Positions 19,321 through 28,925 of a stretch of DNA of 45,612 nt are shown piece after piece (the stretch's first letter is position 1; each line of letters begins with the position of its first letter). The notes below the pieces were generated by a model that saw nothing but the letters and a program-made list of their open reading frames with translations, was not told the origin of the DNA and searched no databases. The position numbers were made by a program, and so were the translations under genes. Origin of the DNA: Paracoccaceae bacterium (lineage in GTDB: Bacteria > Pseudomonadota > Alphaproteobacteria > Rhodobacterales > Rhodobacteraceae). The stretch spans positions 1 through 45,612 of the forward strand of contig JAIOJF010000054.1 of NCBI GenBank assembly GCA_019911965.1, read 5' to 3'.

Positions 19321-19950
19321 TCAGAGCGCCGCCGAGGGCCGCGCCTTGATCGCGTCAAACCAGGCACGGGTGGCGGTGTTGGCCTCGGGGATGCGGGCCT
19401 TGATGACGCGGGCGAAATCGACAAATACAAAGGCTGTGATATCGGCCAGCGAGAAGGTGTCACCGGCGATGTAGCGGCTTTCGCCCAGCCGCGCCTCCAG
19501 CAGATCGAAGAACGCCGCCACCCGCACCTTGCCGCGTTCGGCCAGATCCGGGATCTGGGGAAAATTGATCGTGCCGGGGATGGCGCGGTCCTTCATATGC
19601 GGATTCTCGTTGCGCAGCACTTCGGCAATCGGCAGCCCGCCGTGATATTCCACAATCGCGTTCCACATCGCCACGGCACCTTTTTCGGACGGCGAGGTTC
19701 CCAGCAGCGGAGGCTCGGGAAAGGCGGCTTCCAGATAGGCGGCGATGCCGAGGTTCTCCGCCAGCACGTCGCCTTCATCGGTTACCAGCACCGGCAGGGT
19801 TGCACGCGGATTGATCGCCAGAAAGTCGGCCCCCAATTGTTCGCCCCTGGCAATGGACACATCGCGGGTCTCGATGGTCAGGCCCTTTTCGGCGATGAAC
19901 ATGCGGGCGCGGCGCGGGTTCGGGGCGGTGGCGCAATCGTAAAAGATCAT
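19321..19950 (-). CDS. Glutathione S-transferase family protein
   Basis: The 209-residue product has the GST layout: an N-terminal thioredoxin-like domain starting MIFYDCATAPNPRRARMFIAEKG, with the cis-Pro in NPRATLPVLV and a GDVLAENLGIAAYLE glutathione-binding segment, then an all-helical domain with SLADITAFVFVDF. The ATG at 19950 is preceded by GGAGAG at 9 bases; an in-frame extension to 20064 has no comparable site. The first domain has a Cys at residue 6 near the usual catalytic position. It lies between metK and trmB, separated from metK by a terminator. The specific substrate is unknown. Confidence 0.88.
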   Translation of the reverse strand: MIFYDCATAPNPRRARMFIAEKGLTIETRDVSIARGEQLGADFLAINPRATLPVLVTDEGDVLAENLGIAAYLEAAFPEPPLLGTSPSEKGAVAMWNAIVEYHGGLPIAEVLRNENPHMKDRAIPGTINFPQIPDLAERGKVRVAAFFDLLEARLGESRYIAGDTFSLADITAFVFVDFARVIKARIPEANTATRAWFDAIKARPSAAL

Positions 19951-20031
19951 GGTGATTGTCTCTCCGTTTCGGCGAACCACCCATACGCCGGATCGCCCCT
20001 GACGGTCCAGAGCGCAAGGCGGCCTCACAAA

Positions 20032-20060
20032 GCAAAACCCCGCCCGGTTTGGGCGGGGCT
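20032..20060 (-). terminator. Intrinsic terminator after metK
   Basis: CCCCGCCC and GGGCGGGG form a perfect 8-bp stem around a 5-base loop, followed on the minus strand by TTTTGCTTT. It lies 27 bases after the metK stop and should end or attenuate the riboswitch-controlled transcript before the GST and trmB genes. Confidence 0.88.
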
Positions 20061-20086
20061 GCACATTTCTGCGAAACCGGAATGCC

Positions 20087-21253
20087 TCAGATCGCCGCTT
20101 TCAATTCGGCCACCAGATCGGTGCGCTCCCAGGAAAAGCCGCCATCGGCTTCGTGGGCACGACCGAAATGGCCGTAAGCCGCGGTGCGCTGGTAGATCGG
20201 CGCATTCAGCGACAGATGCTCGCGGATGCCGCGCGGTGTCAGGTTCATCACCTCGGCCACTGCCTTTTCGATCTTCGCGGGGTCGATATTGCCAGTGTCG
20301 TGCGTATCGACATAGATCGACAAAGGCTTGGCGACGCCAATCGCGTAGGCCAATTGCAGGGTGCAACGATCCGCCAGCCCGGCGGCAACGATGTTCTTGG
20401 CGAGGTAGCGCGCCGCATAAGCCGCCGAGCGGTCAACCTTGGTCGGGTCCTTGCCGGAAAACGCGCCGCCGCCATGCGGTGCCGCGCCGCCATAGGTATC
20501 GACGATGATCTTGCGCCCGGTCAGCCCGGCATCGCCGTCGGGGCCACCGATGACGAATTTGCCCGTCGGGTTGACGTGCCATTCGGTCGCCTTGGTGATC
20601 CAGCCTTCCGGCAGGATTTCGCGGATATACGGCTCGACCACCGCGCGGACATCGGCAGAGGACATGGTTTCGTCCAGATGCTGCGTCGACAGCACGATCG
20701 AGGCCGCCTCGACCGGCTTGCCATCGACATAGCGCAGGGTAAGCTGCGATTTTGCGTCCGGGCCAAGCTTCGGCTCGGCACCCGATTTCCGCACTTCGGC
20801 CAGCCGCTTCAGGATGGCGTGGGAATAGTGGATCGGGGCCGGCATCAGTTCCGGGGTTTCGCGCACCGCATAGCCGAACATGATGCCCTGATCGCCGGCA
20901 CCTTCATCCTTGTTGCCCGCCGCATCGACGCCTTGCGCGATATCGGCGGATTGCTCGTGCAGGTAATTGTGGACGTTCAGGGTTTCCCAGTGAAAGCCGC
21001 GCTGGGTATAGCCGATATCCCTGATGCAGTCGCGGACGATCTGTTCGACACTGTCGATCACCTTTTGCGGGCCGCGCACCTCGCCGCCGACAACGACACG
21101 ATCGGTCGTGGCGAAAGTCTCGCAGGCGACACGGGCATAGGGGTCTTCGCGCAGGAAAGCGTCGAGGATGGCATCCGACACCCGGTCGCAGACCTTGTCG
21201 GGATGGCCCTCGGACACGGATTCCGAGGTGAACAGGTAATTTGGTCGGGACAT
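20087..21253 (-). CDS. metK: S-adenosylmethionine synthetase
   Basis: MetK makes S-adenosylmethionine from methionine and ATP. The 388-residue product starts [20 protein letters not shown] and has the conserved [12 protein letters not shown] and [19 protein letters not shown] motifs. The start at 21253 is favoured over an in-frame ATG at 21265, because that upstream ATG lies inside the GGAGCA segment that serves both as ribosome binding site and as the 3' strand of a SAM/SAH riboswitch. Control should be translational: ligand-bound RNA hides the GGAG. An intrinsic terminator follows the gene. Confidence 0.96.
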   Translation of the reverse strand: MSRPNYLFTSESVSEGHPDKVCDRVSDAILDAFLREDPYARVACETFATTDRVVVGGEVRGPQKVIDSVEQIVRDCIRDIGYTQRGFHWETLNVHNYLHEQSADIAQGVDAAGNKDEGAGDQGIMFGYAVRETPELMPAPIHYSHAILKRLAEVRKSGAEPKLGPDAKSQLTLRYVDGKPVEAASIVLSTQHLDETMSSADVRAVVEPYIREILPEGWITKATEWHVNPTGKFVIGGPDGDAGLTGRKIIVDTYGGAAPHGGGAFSGKDPTKVDRSAAYAARYLAKNIVAAGLADRCTLQLAYAIGVAKPLSIYVDTHDTGNIDPAKIEKAVAEVMNLTPRGIREHLSLNAPIYQRTAAYGHFGRAHEADGGFSWERTDLVAELKAAI

Positions 21254-21302
21254 CAGGTGCTCCATTCAAGATAACGCCGCCACGTCAGGAAGCCGTTGTG
21301 GC
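21251..21302 (-). ncRNA. SAM/SAH riboswitch in the metK leader
   Basis: On the minus strand a 5-bp stem (GCCAC at 21302-21298 with GTGGC at 21283-21279) closes a loop containing AACGGCTTCCTGAC. It is followed after a short linker by ATGGAGCA at 21265-21258. GGAGC can pair with GCTTCC of the loop to form the pseudoknot, and GGAG is also the ribosome binding site of metK, whose ATG is at 21253. Loop and 3' segment match the SAM/SAH class as I remember it; that class is known from Rhodobacterales upstream of metK. Binding of SAM or SAH should block translation. Confidence 0.9.
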
Positions 21303-21316
21303 AGCAGGTCCGGCCC

Positions 21317-21345
21317 GTGGTAAGGTGGAGCCGGAACCGGGTCAA
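21317..21345 (-). promoter_or_regulatory. Candidate promoter of the metK riboswitch transcript
   Basis: TTGACC (21345-21340) and TACCAC (21322-21317) are separated by 17 bases. The predicted transcription start, near 21310, is about 8 bases before the first stem of the riboswitch. The -10 match is weak (3 of 6), so the call rests on the good -35, the spacing and the fit to the RNA start. It begins at the lnt stop codon. Confidence 0.45.
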
Positions 21346-22860
21346 TCAGTATTTTCGCCGCCGCCCGATGACCGGCGAAACGAGGCCGATCAGCATCAGC
21401 GCCAGCACCGGCAGATCGCCGCTGCGGTGATAGGGCGTCGGCGCCGTACGCCCCGGCAGAACCGCGTCCAGAAACCCGGCCTCGCCCAGCGGCAGCGCAT
21501 CCGTCACCCGGCCCCGCGTGTCGATCACCGCCGAGATGCCGGTATTGGCAACCCGGACCAGCGGCAGCCCCTGCTCGACCGCCCTTGCCCGCGCCTGCGC
21601 CAGATGCTGTTGTGGCCCGGCCAGCGTGCCGAACCAGGCGTCGTTGGTGATCTGCAACAGCCAGTCCGGGCGCGGCGTGGCATAGGCGGACATGCCTGGA
21701 AAAATTGCCTCATAGCAGATCAGCGGCAGCGCCTTGCCCGCCGGGCCGAGATCAATCAGCTTCGGGCCGGGACCGGCGGAAAAGCCGCCGCCTTCCTCCG
21801 CCGCCAGCCCGTGCAGGCCGAGGCGCGACAGCAAGCCGCCGAACGGGATATATTCACCGAACGGCACCAGATGCGCCTTGTCGTAGACCGCCTGCGATTG
21901 GCCATCCGGGCCAAGCACCGCCAGCGAATTGTAGATGCGGCCCCTCTCCAGACGACGGGCACCGATGATCACCATGCCACCAGCCGCCGCCGCGCTGATC
22001 CGGGCCTGCAGATCCGGTTCGTGATCCAGCCACCAGGGCACCGCCGCCTCGGGCCAGATCACGAGATCGGGGCGGATTGCGGCGGGGGCCACCGTCATCT
22101 CCATTTGCCGGCGCAGGAAGATCGGGATGAAGTCCGGGTCCCATTTCTGGTGCTGTGGCGCGTTTGGCTGGATCAGCCGCAGCGTGATCGCCTGCGAGGG
22201 TGCGGGCACAGGCTGACCAAGGCGATAGCTGCCACCGGCCCAGAGGATCGCCAGCAGCACGGATGCCGCGACAAGCCCGGCCATGCGCCGCCGCAAGGCC
22301 AGAGGCAGCGCCGCCAGCGCCAGCGTCAGCAGGGTCAGCCCATGCGGGCCAAGGACAGCGGCGGCCTGCATCACCGGCGTATCAACCCAGCCATAGGCCA
22401 GCATGTTCCACGGAAAGCCGGTGAAGAGATGCGCCCTCAGATACTCCGCCAGTCCAAGCGCCGCCACCAGCGCCACCAGCCGCCCGATACGCCCCCGCGC
22501 GATGCCGGCGGCCAGCGCGAAGGCTGCGGCCCAGAACAGCGCCAGACCACCGGCCATCAGGATCAGCGCGAAAGGGGCCATCCAGCCGTGGCGGGGTGCG
22601 TCCACCAGGAACGGTTCGACAATCCAGAACAGGGTGGAGGCAAAAAACGCCGTGCCGATCAGCCAGCCGAATTTCGCGGCGCGGCGCGTCGTTGTGGCCT
22701 GCAAAAAGAGGTGCAGCGCCAGCACAAGAAAGCCAAGCGCGATCAGCGGTTGCGCCAGCGGCGCCTGGCCGGTGCCGATCCCCGCTCCGGCCACCAGCGC
22801 CAGGACAACGCCGCGCCAGCCGGTATAGCCCGCCCGGCGCTGGCCCGGCGCAGTATCCAT
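21346..22860 (-). CDS. lnt: Apolipoprotein N-acyltransferase
   Basis: Lnt adds the third acyl chain to the N-terminal Cys of lipoproteins in the inner membrane. The 504-residue protein has about six N-terminal hydrophobic helices including FTGFPWNMLAYGW, then a periplasmic nitrilase-like domain. The catalytic triad can be placed at Glu in IWPEAAVPW, Lys in YDKAHLVPFGEY, and Cys in PLICYEAIFPG. WLLQITNDAWFG is also family-specific. The start codon follows the corC stop directly, with no gap. The corC-lnt-metK order is typical of alphaproteobacteria. Confidence 0.95.
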   Translation of the reverse strand: MDTAPGQRRAGYTGWRGVVLALVAGAGIGTGQAPLAQPLIALGFLVLALHLFLQATTTRRAAKFGWLIGTAFFASTLFWIVEPFLVDAPRHGWMAPFALILMAGGLALFWAAAFALAAGIARGRIGRLVALVAALGLAEYLRAHLFTGFPWNMLAYGWVDTPVMQAAAVLGPHGLTLLTLALAALPLALRRRMAGLVAASVLLAILWAGGSYRLGQPVPAPSQAITLRLIQPNAPQHQKWDPDFIPIFLRRQMEMTVAPAAIRPDLVIWPEAAVPWWLDHEPDLQARISAAAAGGMVIIGARRLERGRIYNSLAVLGPDGQSQAVYDKAHLVPFGEYIPFGGLLSRLGLHGLAAEEGGGFSAGPGPKLIDLGPAGKALPLICYEAIFPGMSAYATPRPDWLLQITNDAWFGTLAGPQQHLAQARARAVEQGLPLVRVANTGISAVIDTRGRVTDALPLGEAGFLDAVLPGRTAPTPYHRSGDLPVLALMLIGLVSPVIGRRRKY

Positions 22861-23751
22861 TCAGCTTGCCAGAAGTTGCGGCAGCACGACGCGCAGGCGC
22901 TTGATCCGGCGGGGATCGGCGTCCAGCACCTCGAATTCCACACCGCTGGCATGGCGGATCACCTCGCCGCGCGCCGGTACACGGCCGGTCAGCATGAAGA
23001 CCAGCCCGCCCAGGGTATCGAACTCGTCCTCATCCTCTGCCGCGATCAGCCGCACGCCGGTTTCATGCTCGAACCCGGTCAGCGAAGCCCGCGCCTGACA
23101 CAGATAGATGCCCGGCTTTTCCTCGACCCAGGCGGCTTCCTCGTCGATGTCGTGTTCATCTTCGATCTCGCCGACCACCTGTTCGATCAGGTCCTCGATC
23201 GTCACCAGCCCGTCAACGCCGCCATATTCGTCGATCACCAGTGCCATATGGATGCGGTCGGTCTGCATCTTCTGCAACAACACCCCGATCGGCATCGAGG
23301 GCGGCGCGAACAGAAGCGGGCGCAGCATGGATTTCAGGTCCAGTTCGGCGTCGTCGCAGGCAAAGCCGTGTTTCAGCGCCAGATCCTTCATGTGTACAAA
23401 GCCCAGCGGGCTGTCCAGCGTATCGCTGTAGACCGGCAGCCGCGTCAGGCCGTTATCCCGGAAGGTCTGGACCAGCGCATTCAGCTCGATCTCGACCGGC
23501 ACCGAAACGATCTCGACCCTTGGCACCGCCACATCCTCGACCTTGACGCGGTTGAGATTGCCGAGGCCAACCGGCAGGGGAACGGCATTGCCATTGCGGT
23601 CGCGCCGCTTGTCCCGGCCATTGCCAAAACCGGCATAGCCATTGCCCTTGCCGAACAGGCGTTCGATGAAACCCGGTTTCTGACTGTCGTCGTCGTCCGG
23701 GTCCGACGCGCCATCGGCGGCATCGCTAGGTAAGCTTGGGGTGTCGGTCAT
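22861..23751 (-). CDS. corC: CBS-domain protein of the CorC/TlyC family
   Basis: The 296-residue cytoplasmic protein has a pair of CBS domains, with the segments LPVYSDTLDSPLGFVHMKDL and VIDEYGGVDGLVTIEDLIEQ, followed by a CorC_HlyC transporter-associated domain with EDEDEFDTLGGLVFMLTGRVP. There is no membrane-spanning DUF21 part, so it is the short CorC/TlyC type. The family has been linked to magnesium/cobalt efflux, but the molecular role is unsettled. The ATG at 23751 follows GGAG. It lies between ybeY and lnt on the same strand; this location next to ybeY and lnt is widely conserved. Confidence 0.92.
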   Translation of the reverse strand: MTDTPSLPSDAADGASDPDDDDSQKPGFIERLFGKGNGYAGFGNGRDKRRDRNGNAVPLPVGLGNLNRVKVEDVAVPRVEIVSVPVEIELNALVQTFRDNGLTRLPVYSDTLDSPLGFVHMKDLALKHGFACDDAELDLKSMLRPLLFAPPSMPIGVLLQKMQTDRIHMALVIDEYGGVDGLVTIEDLIEQVVGEIEDEHDIDEEAAWVEEKPGIYLCQARASLTGFEHETGVRLIAAEDEDEFDTLGGLVFMLTGRVPARGEVIRHASGVEFEVLDADPRRIKRLRVVLPQLLAS

Positions 23752-23790
23752 GTCTCCTGTCCGATATGCGCCCGGTCCTGCCGGGCTGGT

Positions 23791-24289
23791 TCAATATGGG
23801 TTCGCGATACCGAGTTTTGCAAGTATTGCAACCTCAAGCGCTTCCATCCTTGTCGCATCTTTGTCGCGGACGTGATCATATCCCAACAGATGCAGGCAAC
23901 CATGCACCAGCAGATGGCTGACATGATCGCCAAAGGCAATGCCCGCCGCCTCGGCCTCCACGCGGCAGGTGCCATAGGCGATGGCGATATCGCCGAGGCT
24001 TTCGGCGAAGGGGCCATCCGGGCGGGGCGGCGGCATTGGGGTGCCGCCATCGGTATCCGGGGCGAGGTCCTCCACCGGCCAGGACAACACGTTGGTTGCC
24101 GCTGGCTTGTCGCGAAACTCGCGGTTCAGATCGGCAATGCGCGCGTCATCGCAGGCCAGCAGCGCAATCTCGTAGCCATCCGACGCAATCCCGGCACCTG
24201 CCATTGCGGCGCGGAAGGATTGTTCGGCCAGTTGGCCGAGGTCCAGTACCTGCCAGCTTTCATCCTCGATCACCAGATCCGCCAGCGGT

Positions 24290-24297
<8 letters not shown>
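23791..24297 (-). CDS. ybeY: Endoribonuclease YbeY
   Basis: YbeY is a zinc-dependent RNase used in 16S rRNA 3'-end maturation and ribosome quality control. The 168-residue product has the three-histidine motif HGCLHLLGYDH near the C-terminus and the earlier REFRDKPAATNVLSWP segment. I place the start at the ATG at 24297, which overlaps the 3' end of phoH by 8 bases, as is usual for this gene pair; the open frame continues further upstream but only as a shadow of phoH. The loop between the two motifs is Pro/Gly-rich (GGTPMPPPRPDG), longer than in many homologues. Confidence 0.94.
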
Positions 24298-25312
<1,015 letters not shown>

Positions 25313-25410
25313 GAAGGGCTCCGTTATTCAAGGGCGATGGGGTCACGCTGCCGCATGGCGGCGGCATGGGCAAGGGGGATAACGCCGGATTTACCGGGCG
25401 GATGAACGCA

Positions 25411-25441
25411 AGCGGACCGCAGGATGCCCCTGCGGTCCGCT
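25411..25441. other. 13-bp perfect hairpin between phoH and lipoprotein gene
   Basis: AGCGGACCGCAGG (25411-25423) and CCTGCGGTCCGCT (25429-25441) pair perfectly around the 5-base loop ATGCC. It lies 22 bases after the stop of the minus-strand lipoprotein gene. No T-run follows on either strand, so it is either a Rho-type or 3'-end-protecting hairpin rather than a classical terminator. Confidence 0.6.
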
Positions 25442-25463
25442 GCGATACTGCTGTCCAATGGCA

Positions 25464-25751
25464 TCAGATTGGGTCCGGCACCCAGTTCTTGAACTGGCCG
25501 ACCGTGGTGCCCGGCGCGCCGATGCCCGAGCAGACCGGCTTGCCATAGCGATCCAGCCGCTGCGACAGGTAGCCCTCGGCGCCGTCGTCGATGATCCAGT
25601 GATCGCAGCCATGCGGGTCGATCCAGATACCGGCCTGCAACTGGCTGAGATGGTGGCTGTCGATGCCCAGATCGACAGTCTTGTCATATTTCTCGCAGGC
25701 CGACAGGGCGAGCGCCGATGCAATTGCTGCGATTGCGAATACGGGTTTCAT
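25464..25751 (-). CDS. Small lipoprotein with two-cysteine GxWxDP-GC-HW domain
   Basis: This 95-residue protein has a signal peptide ending in the lipobox ALSAC (Cys19), so it is predicted to be a lipid-anchored periplasmic or outer-membrane protein. Residues 41-74 read GIWIDPHGCDHWIIDDG, then AEGY, and later GKPVC. The same pattern, nearly residue for residue, precedes the OmpA domain in the neighbouring upstream gene. I do not recognise the domain. It starts 15 bases after the OmpA-type gene, so the pair is one operon. Its position between phoH and miaB interrupts the usual neighbourhood. Confidence 0.8.
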   Translation of the reverse strand: MKPVFAIAAIASALALSACEKYDKTVDLGIDSHHLSQLQAGIWIDPHGCDHWIIDDGAEGYLSQRLDRYGKPVCSGIGAPGTTVGQFKNWVPDPI

Positions 25752-25766
25752 GGTCGCGCTCTCCGA

Positions 25767-26333
25767 TTACCTGACACAGATGACTTCGACGCGCCGGTTG
25801 CGCTGCTTGCCATAGGCGGTGGCATTGGTGGCAATCGGCTGGCGTTCGCCAAAGCCGCGCACCCCGGCCACCCGTGCACCGACGCTCTGGGCGATCTGCG
25901 CCACCGCATTGGCGCGGCGCATCGACAGGCCCATATTGTAGGCGTCCGACGCATCGCTGTCGGTATGGCCGTAGATGATATAGGCGCTGGCACCGGCGCT
26001 GCGGAAGAACGCCGCCAGACGCTCGCGATTGGCGGGGTTGATGTAATGCTTGTCCACCGCGAATAACTGGTCGGAACTTTCCACCAGGCAGGCATTGACC
26101 CGCCGACAGACCGGGATACCGTCGCGGGTGACGTTCGGCGTCATGTAGCCTTCCCACCCGTCATCCATCACCCAGTGTTCGCAGCCGTCGGGATCGACCC
26201 AGACGCCGGGAACGTAACGTTGCGAATGGTCGGCTTTATGGCCAGCAGATGCGCCGGGTGCGAAAATCATTGCCGAAAGAAACGCCAGAGCCGTGGCCCG
26301 GAGGGCGGTCGGAAAACGTGAAAACACTGTCAT
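25767..26333 (-). CDS. OmpA-family protein with N-terminal GxWxDP-GC-HW domain
   Basis: The 188-residue protein has a signal peptide (cleavage near ASA-G, residue 30), then a small domain (43-76) reading GVWVDPDGCEHWVMDDG with EGY and GIPVC, and a C-terminal OmpA/MotB domain (about 88-188) with YGHTDSDASDAYNMGLSMRR and GKQRNRRVEV, which binds peptidoglycan. Of the two starts, ATG 26333 lies very close to AGGA; a GTG two codons later would have ideal spacing. The lipoprotein gene downstream repeats the small domain. Together they suggest an envelope complex between outer membrane and wall; the role is unknown. Confidence 0.88.
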   Translation of the reverse strand: MTVFSRFPTALRATALAFLSAMIFAPGASAGHKADHSQRYVPGVWVDPDGCEHWVMDDGWEGYMTPNVTRDGIPVCRRVNACLVESSDQLFAVDKHYINPANRERLAAFFRSAGASAYIIYGHTDSDASDAYNMGLSMRRANAVAQIAQSVGARVAGVRGFGERQPIATNATAYGKQRNRRVEVICVR

Positions 26334-26416
26334 CGTCCTTTGCCTATACTTCTGCTGCCGGGAAGAACTGGTTGCCCCCAGCCGCTCTGCCTCCACCCAG
26401 ACCGATTATTGGCGAA

Positions 26417-26444
26417 ACTCTAGCAAATCTGCCGCACATGTGAA
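26417..26444 (-). promoter_or_regulatory. Candidate promoter of the OmpA/lipoprotein operon
   Basis: TTCACA (26444-26439) and TAGAGT (26422-26417) are 16 bases apart on the minus strand, about 85 bases upstream of the OmpA-family start. These match the sigma-70 consensus at 5 and 4 of 6 positions. The 240-base gap to miaB shows no other clear signal. Confidence 0.35.
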
Positions 26445-26573
26445 GGGGAATTTCCGCGAATTATCCACAGGAGGCGAAACAATCCGCCGATGCCGGTGGC
26501 TTTGTGCCGGCATTCCCCGGTTTTCAGGCGCAAATTCGCGATTGGCGCAAAAATGCCACATGCCGGACATGCT

Positions 26574-27893
26574 TCAGACCAGCACGCCCGCCAGCGAATT
26601 CGGGGCCGATTCCGTGATTCTGACCGGCAGAATCCTACCAATACTGGAGACATCGCAGATCGCATGCACAGCATGTAGGTATTCAGACTTGCCGACAAGC
26701 TGACCTTCGCGGCGGCCCGCGCGCTCGAACAGAACCTGCACCACCCGCCCCACCATCGCATCCTGCGCGGCGCGTTGCTGGACCCCCAGAAGTGCCTGCA
26801 ACCGGGCCAGACGGTCGGACTTATCCACATCCGGCACCGGGTCCTTGCCCGCTGCCGGAGTACCCGGGCGGGGGGAATATTTGAAGCTGTAGGCCTGGCC
26901 GTAGACAACCTCGTCGACCAGCGCCATCGTGTCGGCGAAATCGGCCTCGGTCTCGCCGGGAAAGCCGACGATGAAGTCGCCCGACAGCATCAGATCGGGC
27001 CGCGCGGCGCGGATGCGTTCGATCAGCCGGATATAGCTTTCGGCGGTATGCTTGCGGTTCATCGCCGCCAGGATACGATCCGAGCCTGATTGCACCGGCA
27101 GGTGCAGATAGGGCATCAGCCTGGCCTCGGACCCGATCGCTTCGATCAGATCGTCCGCCATGTCGCCGGGATGCGAGGTGGTGAATCGGATACGCTCCAG
27201 CCCGTCCACCCGCGCCAGTTCGCGGATCAGCCGCGCCAGCGACCAGTCGCCATCCGGCCCGGCCCCGTGATAGGCGTTGACGTTCTGGCCCAGCAGCGTG
27301 ATCTCGACCACGCCGCGTTCCACCAGATCTCGTGCTTCGGCCAGGATACGGGATGCGGGGCGGGAAACCTCGGCACCGCGGGTATAGGGCACCACGCAGA
27401 AGGCGCAGAACTTGTCGCAGCCTTCCTGCACGGTCAGGAAGGCTGCCGGAGCGCGGCGCATCTTCGGTCCGCGCGGCAAATGGTCAAACTTGTCCTCGGC
27501 GGGAAATTCGGTGTCGATCACGCGGTCTCCGGCGGCGGCGCGGCGTGCCATCTCGGGCAGGCGGTGATAGGCCTGCGGGCCGACCACCAGATCAACCGCG
27601 GGCTGGCGGCGCATGATCTCATTGCCCTCAGCTTGCGCCACGCAACCGGCCACGCCGATCCTGAGATCGGGGTTGTCCAGCTTCAGCGCCTTCAGCCGTC
27701 CCAGTTCGGAATAGACCTTCTCCGCCGCCTTTTCGCGGATATGGCAGGTGTTCAGCAGGATCATGTCGGCCTCTTCGGCGCGATCCGTCGCGTCATAGCC
27801 CGACGCCCCCAGCGCCGCCGCCATGCGCTAGCTGTCATAGACATTCATCTGGCAGCCATAGGTCTTGACGAACAATTTCTTGGCATCGGCCAT
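26574..27893 (-). pseudogene. miaB: miaB interrupted by an in-frame amber codon at position 22
   Basis: MiaB is the radical-SAM methylthiotransferase that turns i6A37 into ms2i6A37 in tRNAs reading UNN codons. The frame starts at 27893 (MADAKKLFVKTYGCQMNVYDS), then has TAG at 27830-27828 exactly where homologues have Glu (DSERM), then continues intact to 26574. A GAG-to-TAG change explains it. The rest keeps Cys50 (NTCHIR), Cys84 (AGCVAQ), the radical-SAM [10 protein letters not shown] and a C-terminal TRAM-like region. Restart at the ATG at 27824 would lose Cys14, a ligand of the auxiliary iron-sulfur cluster, so that product should be inactive. A sequencing error or suppression is possible; no other lesion is seen. 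Confidence 0.85.
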
Positions 27894-28036
27894 TGGTTCA
27901 CCTGATTTTCATGTTCGCAGCGCTGAAGTCGGGCCGTTCCTACACAAAGCCCGGGCGCGGCGCAATCGGCCTGCCCTTGCAAAGACGGCGCTTTCGCAGC
28001 ATCATCGCCGAAAAAAGAACCCGAGGTCGCCCGAGC

Positions 28037-28897
28037 ATGCGCTACCCATCTCTGACCGATTTTCTGGACAAGGGAAAGGCCGCCCTTCGCCCCGGCCCCG
28101 CCGGCATCCTGCTGATGGAGGATCTGAGCGAAACCAATTCCACCATCCGCCATCACCTCAGGCTGGGCCTGCGCAACCTGATCGTGCTGGGGCCAACGGC
28201 GCTGGAAATCTCGCCCGAGCTTGAGGATGATATCCACTTCGTCACCCATGACACCACCGCGCGCAAGGCCACGTCGAAAAGCGTCAATGCTTTGATTCCG
28301 ATGCTGGACGGGCGCTGGGTCTATTACGGCTACAACGCGGAATACCTGTTCTATCCGTTCTGCGAAGCCCGCAGCGTCGGCGAAATGACCACCTTCGCCA
28401 GCGAGGAACGCCGCGACACAATCCTGACCTATGTAATCGACCTATATGCCGATGAACTGGCGCAGCATCCCGATGGCGTGTCGCTGGGCGGCGCGCATCT
28501 GGATCGCTCAGGCTATTATGCCGATGCCCGCAGCGATGGCGACAAGGTGCTGGACCGGCAGTTGAACATGCATGGCGGCCTGCGCTGGCGGTTCGAGGAA
28601 CATATCGCCACCGATCGCCGCCGGATCGACCGGGTCGGCCTGTTCCGGGCGCAAAAGGGCGTGACGCTGCGCGACGATCACACTTTCGACGATCCCGAAT
28701 ACAACACCTATTCCTGTCCCTGGCACCACAACCTGACCGCCGCGATCTGTTCGTTCCGCGCCGCCAAGTCGCTGAAATCAAATCCCGGCTCGGCGGATGC
28801 CATCGACACGTTCAAATGGCACAATTCAACGAAATTCGCCTGGCATTCGCGGCAATTGCTGGATCTGGGCCTGATGGAGCCGGGCCAGTGGTTCTGA
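28037..28897 (+). CDS. Conserved protein of unknown function (Rhodobacterales type)
   Basis: The 286-residue product has no signal peptide or membrane helix and looks cytoplasmic. Distinctive segments are WVYYGYNAEYLFYPFCE, LTYVIDLYADEL, HLDRSGYYADAR, GGLRWRFEEHI, YNTYSCPWHHNLTAAICSFR and a C-terminus WHSRQLLDLGLMEPGQWF. I recall very similar proteins in Rhodobacterales, sometimes labelled glycosyltransferase family 2, but I see no clear supporting motif for that. The ATG at 28037 is chosen because the conserved sequence begins there; the open frame runs back to 27893. It is divergent from miaB and convergent with irr. Confidence 0.7.
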   Translation: MRYPSLTDFLDKGKAALRPGPAGILLMEDLSETNSTIRHHLRLGLRNLIVLGPTALEISPELEDDIHFVTHDTTARKATSKSVNALIPMLDGRWVYYGYNAEYLFYPFCEARSVGEMTTFASEERRDTILTYVIDLYADELAQHPDGVSLGGAHLDRSGYYADARSDGDKVLDRQLNMHGGLRWRFEEHIATDRRRIDRVGLFRAQKGVTLRDDHTFDDPEYNTYSCPWHHNLTAAICSFRAAKSLKSNPGSADAIDTFKWHNSTKFAWHSRQLLDLGLMEPGQWF

Positions 28898-28925
28898 GCC
28901 GGACCGCCTTGGATATTCTGCGGGT

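Noticed and set aside
21241-23733. An 830-residue open frame on the plus strand
   Set aside because: It lies opposite metK, lnt and corC, which have clear family motifs. Its composition (Gln/Arg/His-rich) is typical of the complement of GC-rich genes.
25411-25441. Classical intrinsic terminator or insertion-sequence end
   Set aside because: The 13-bp stem is perfect, but no T-run follows on either strand and no second copy exists in the window.
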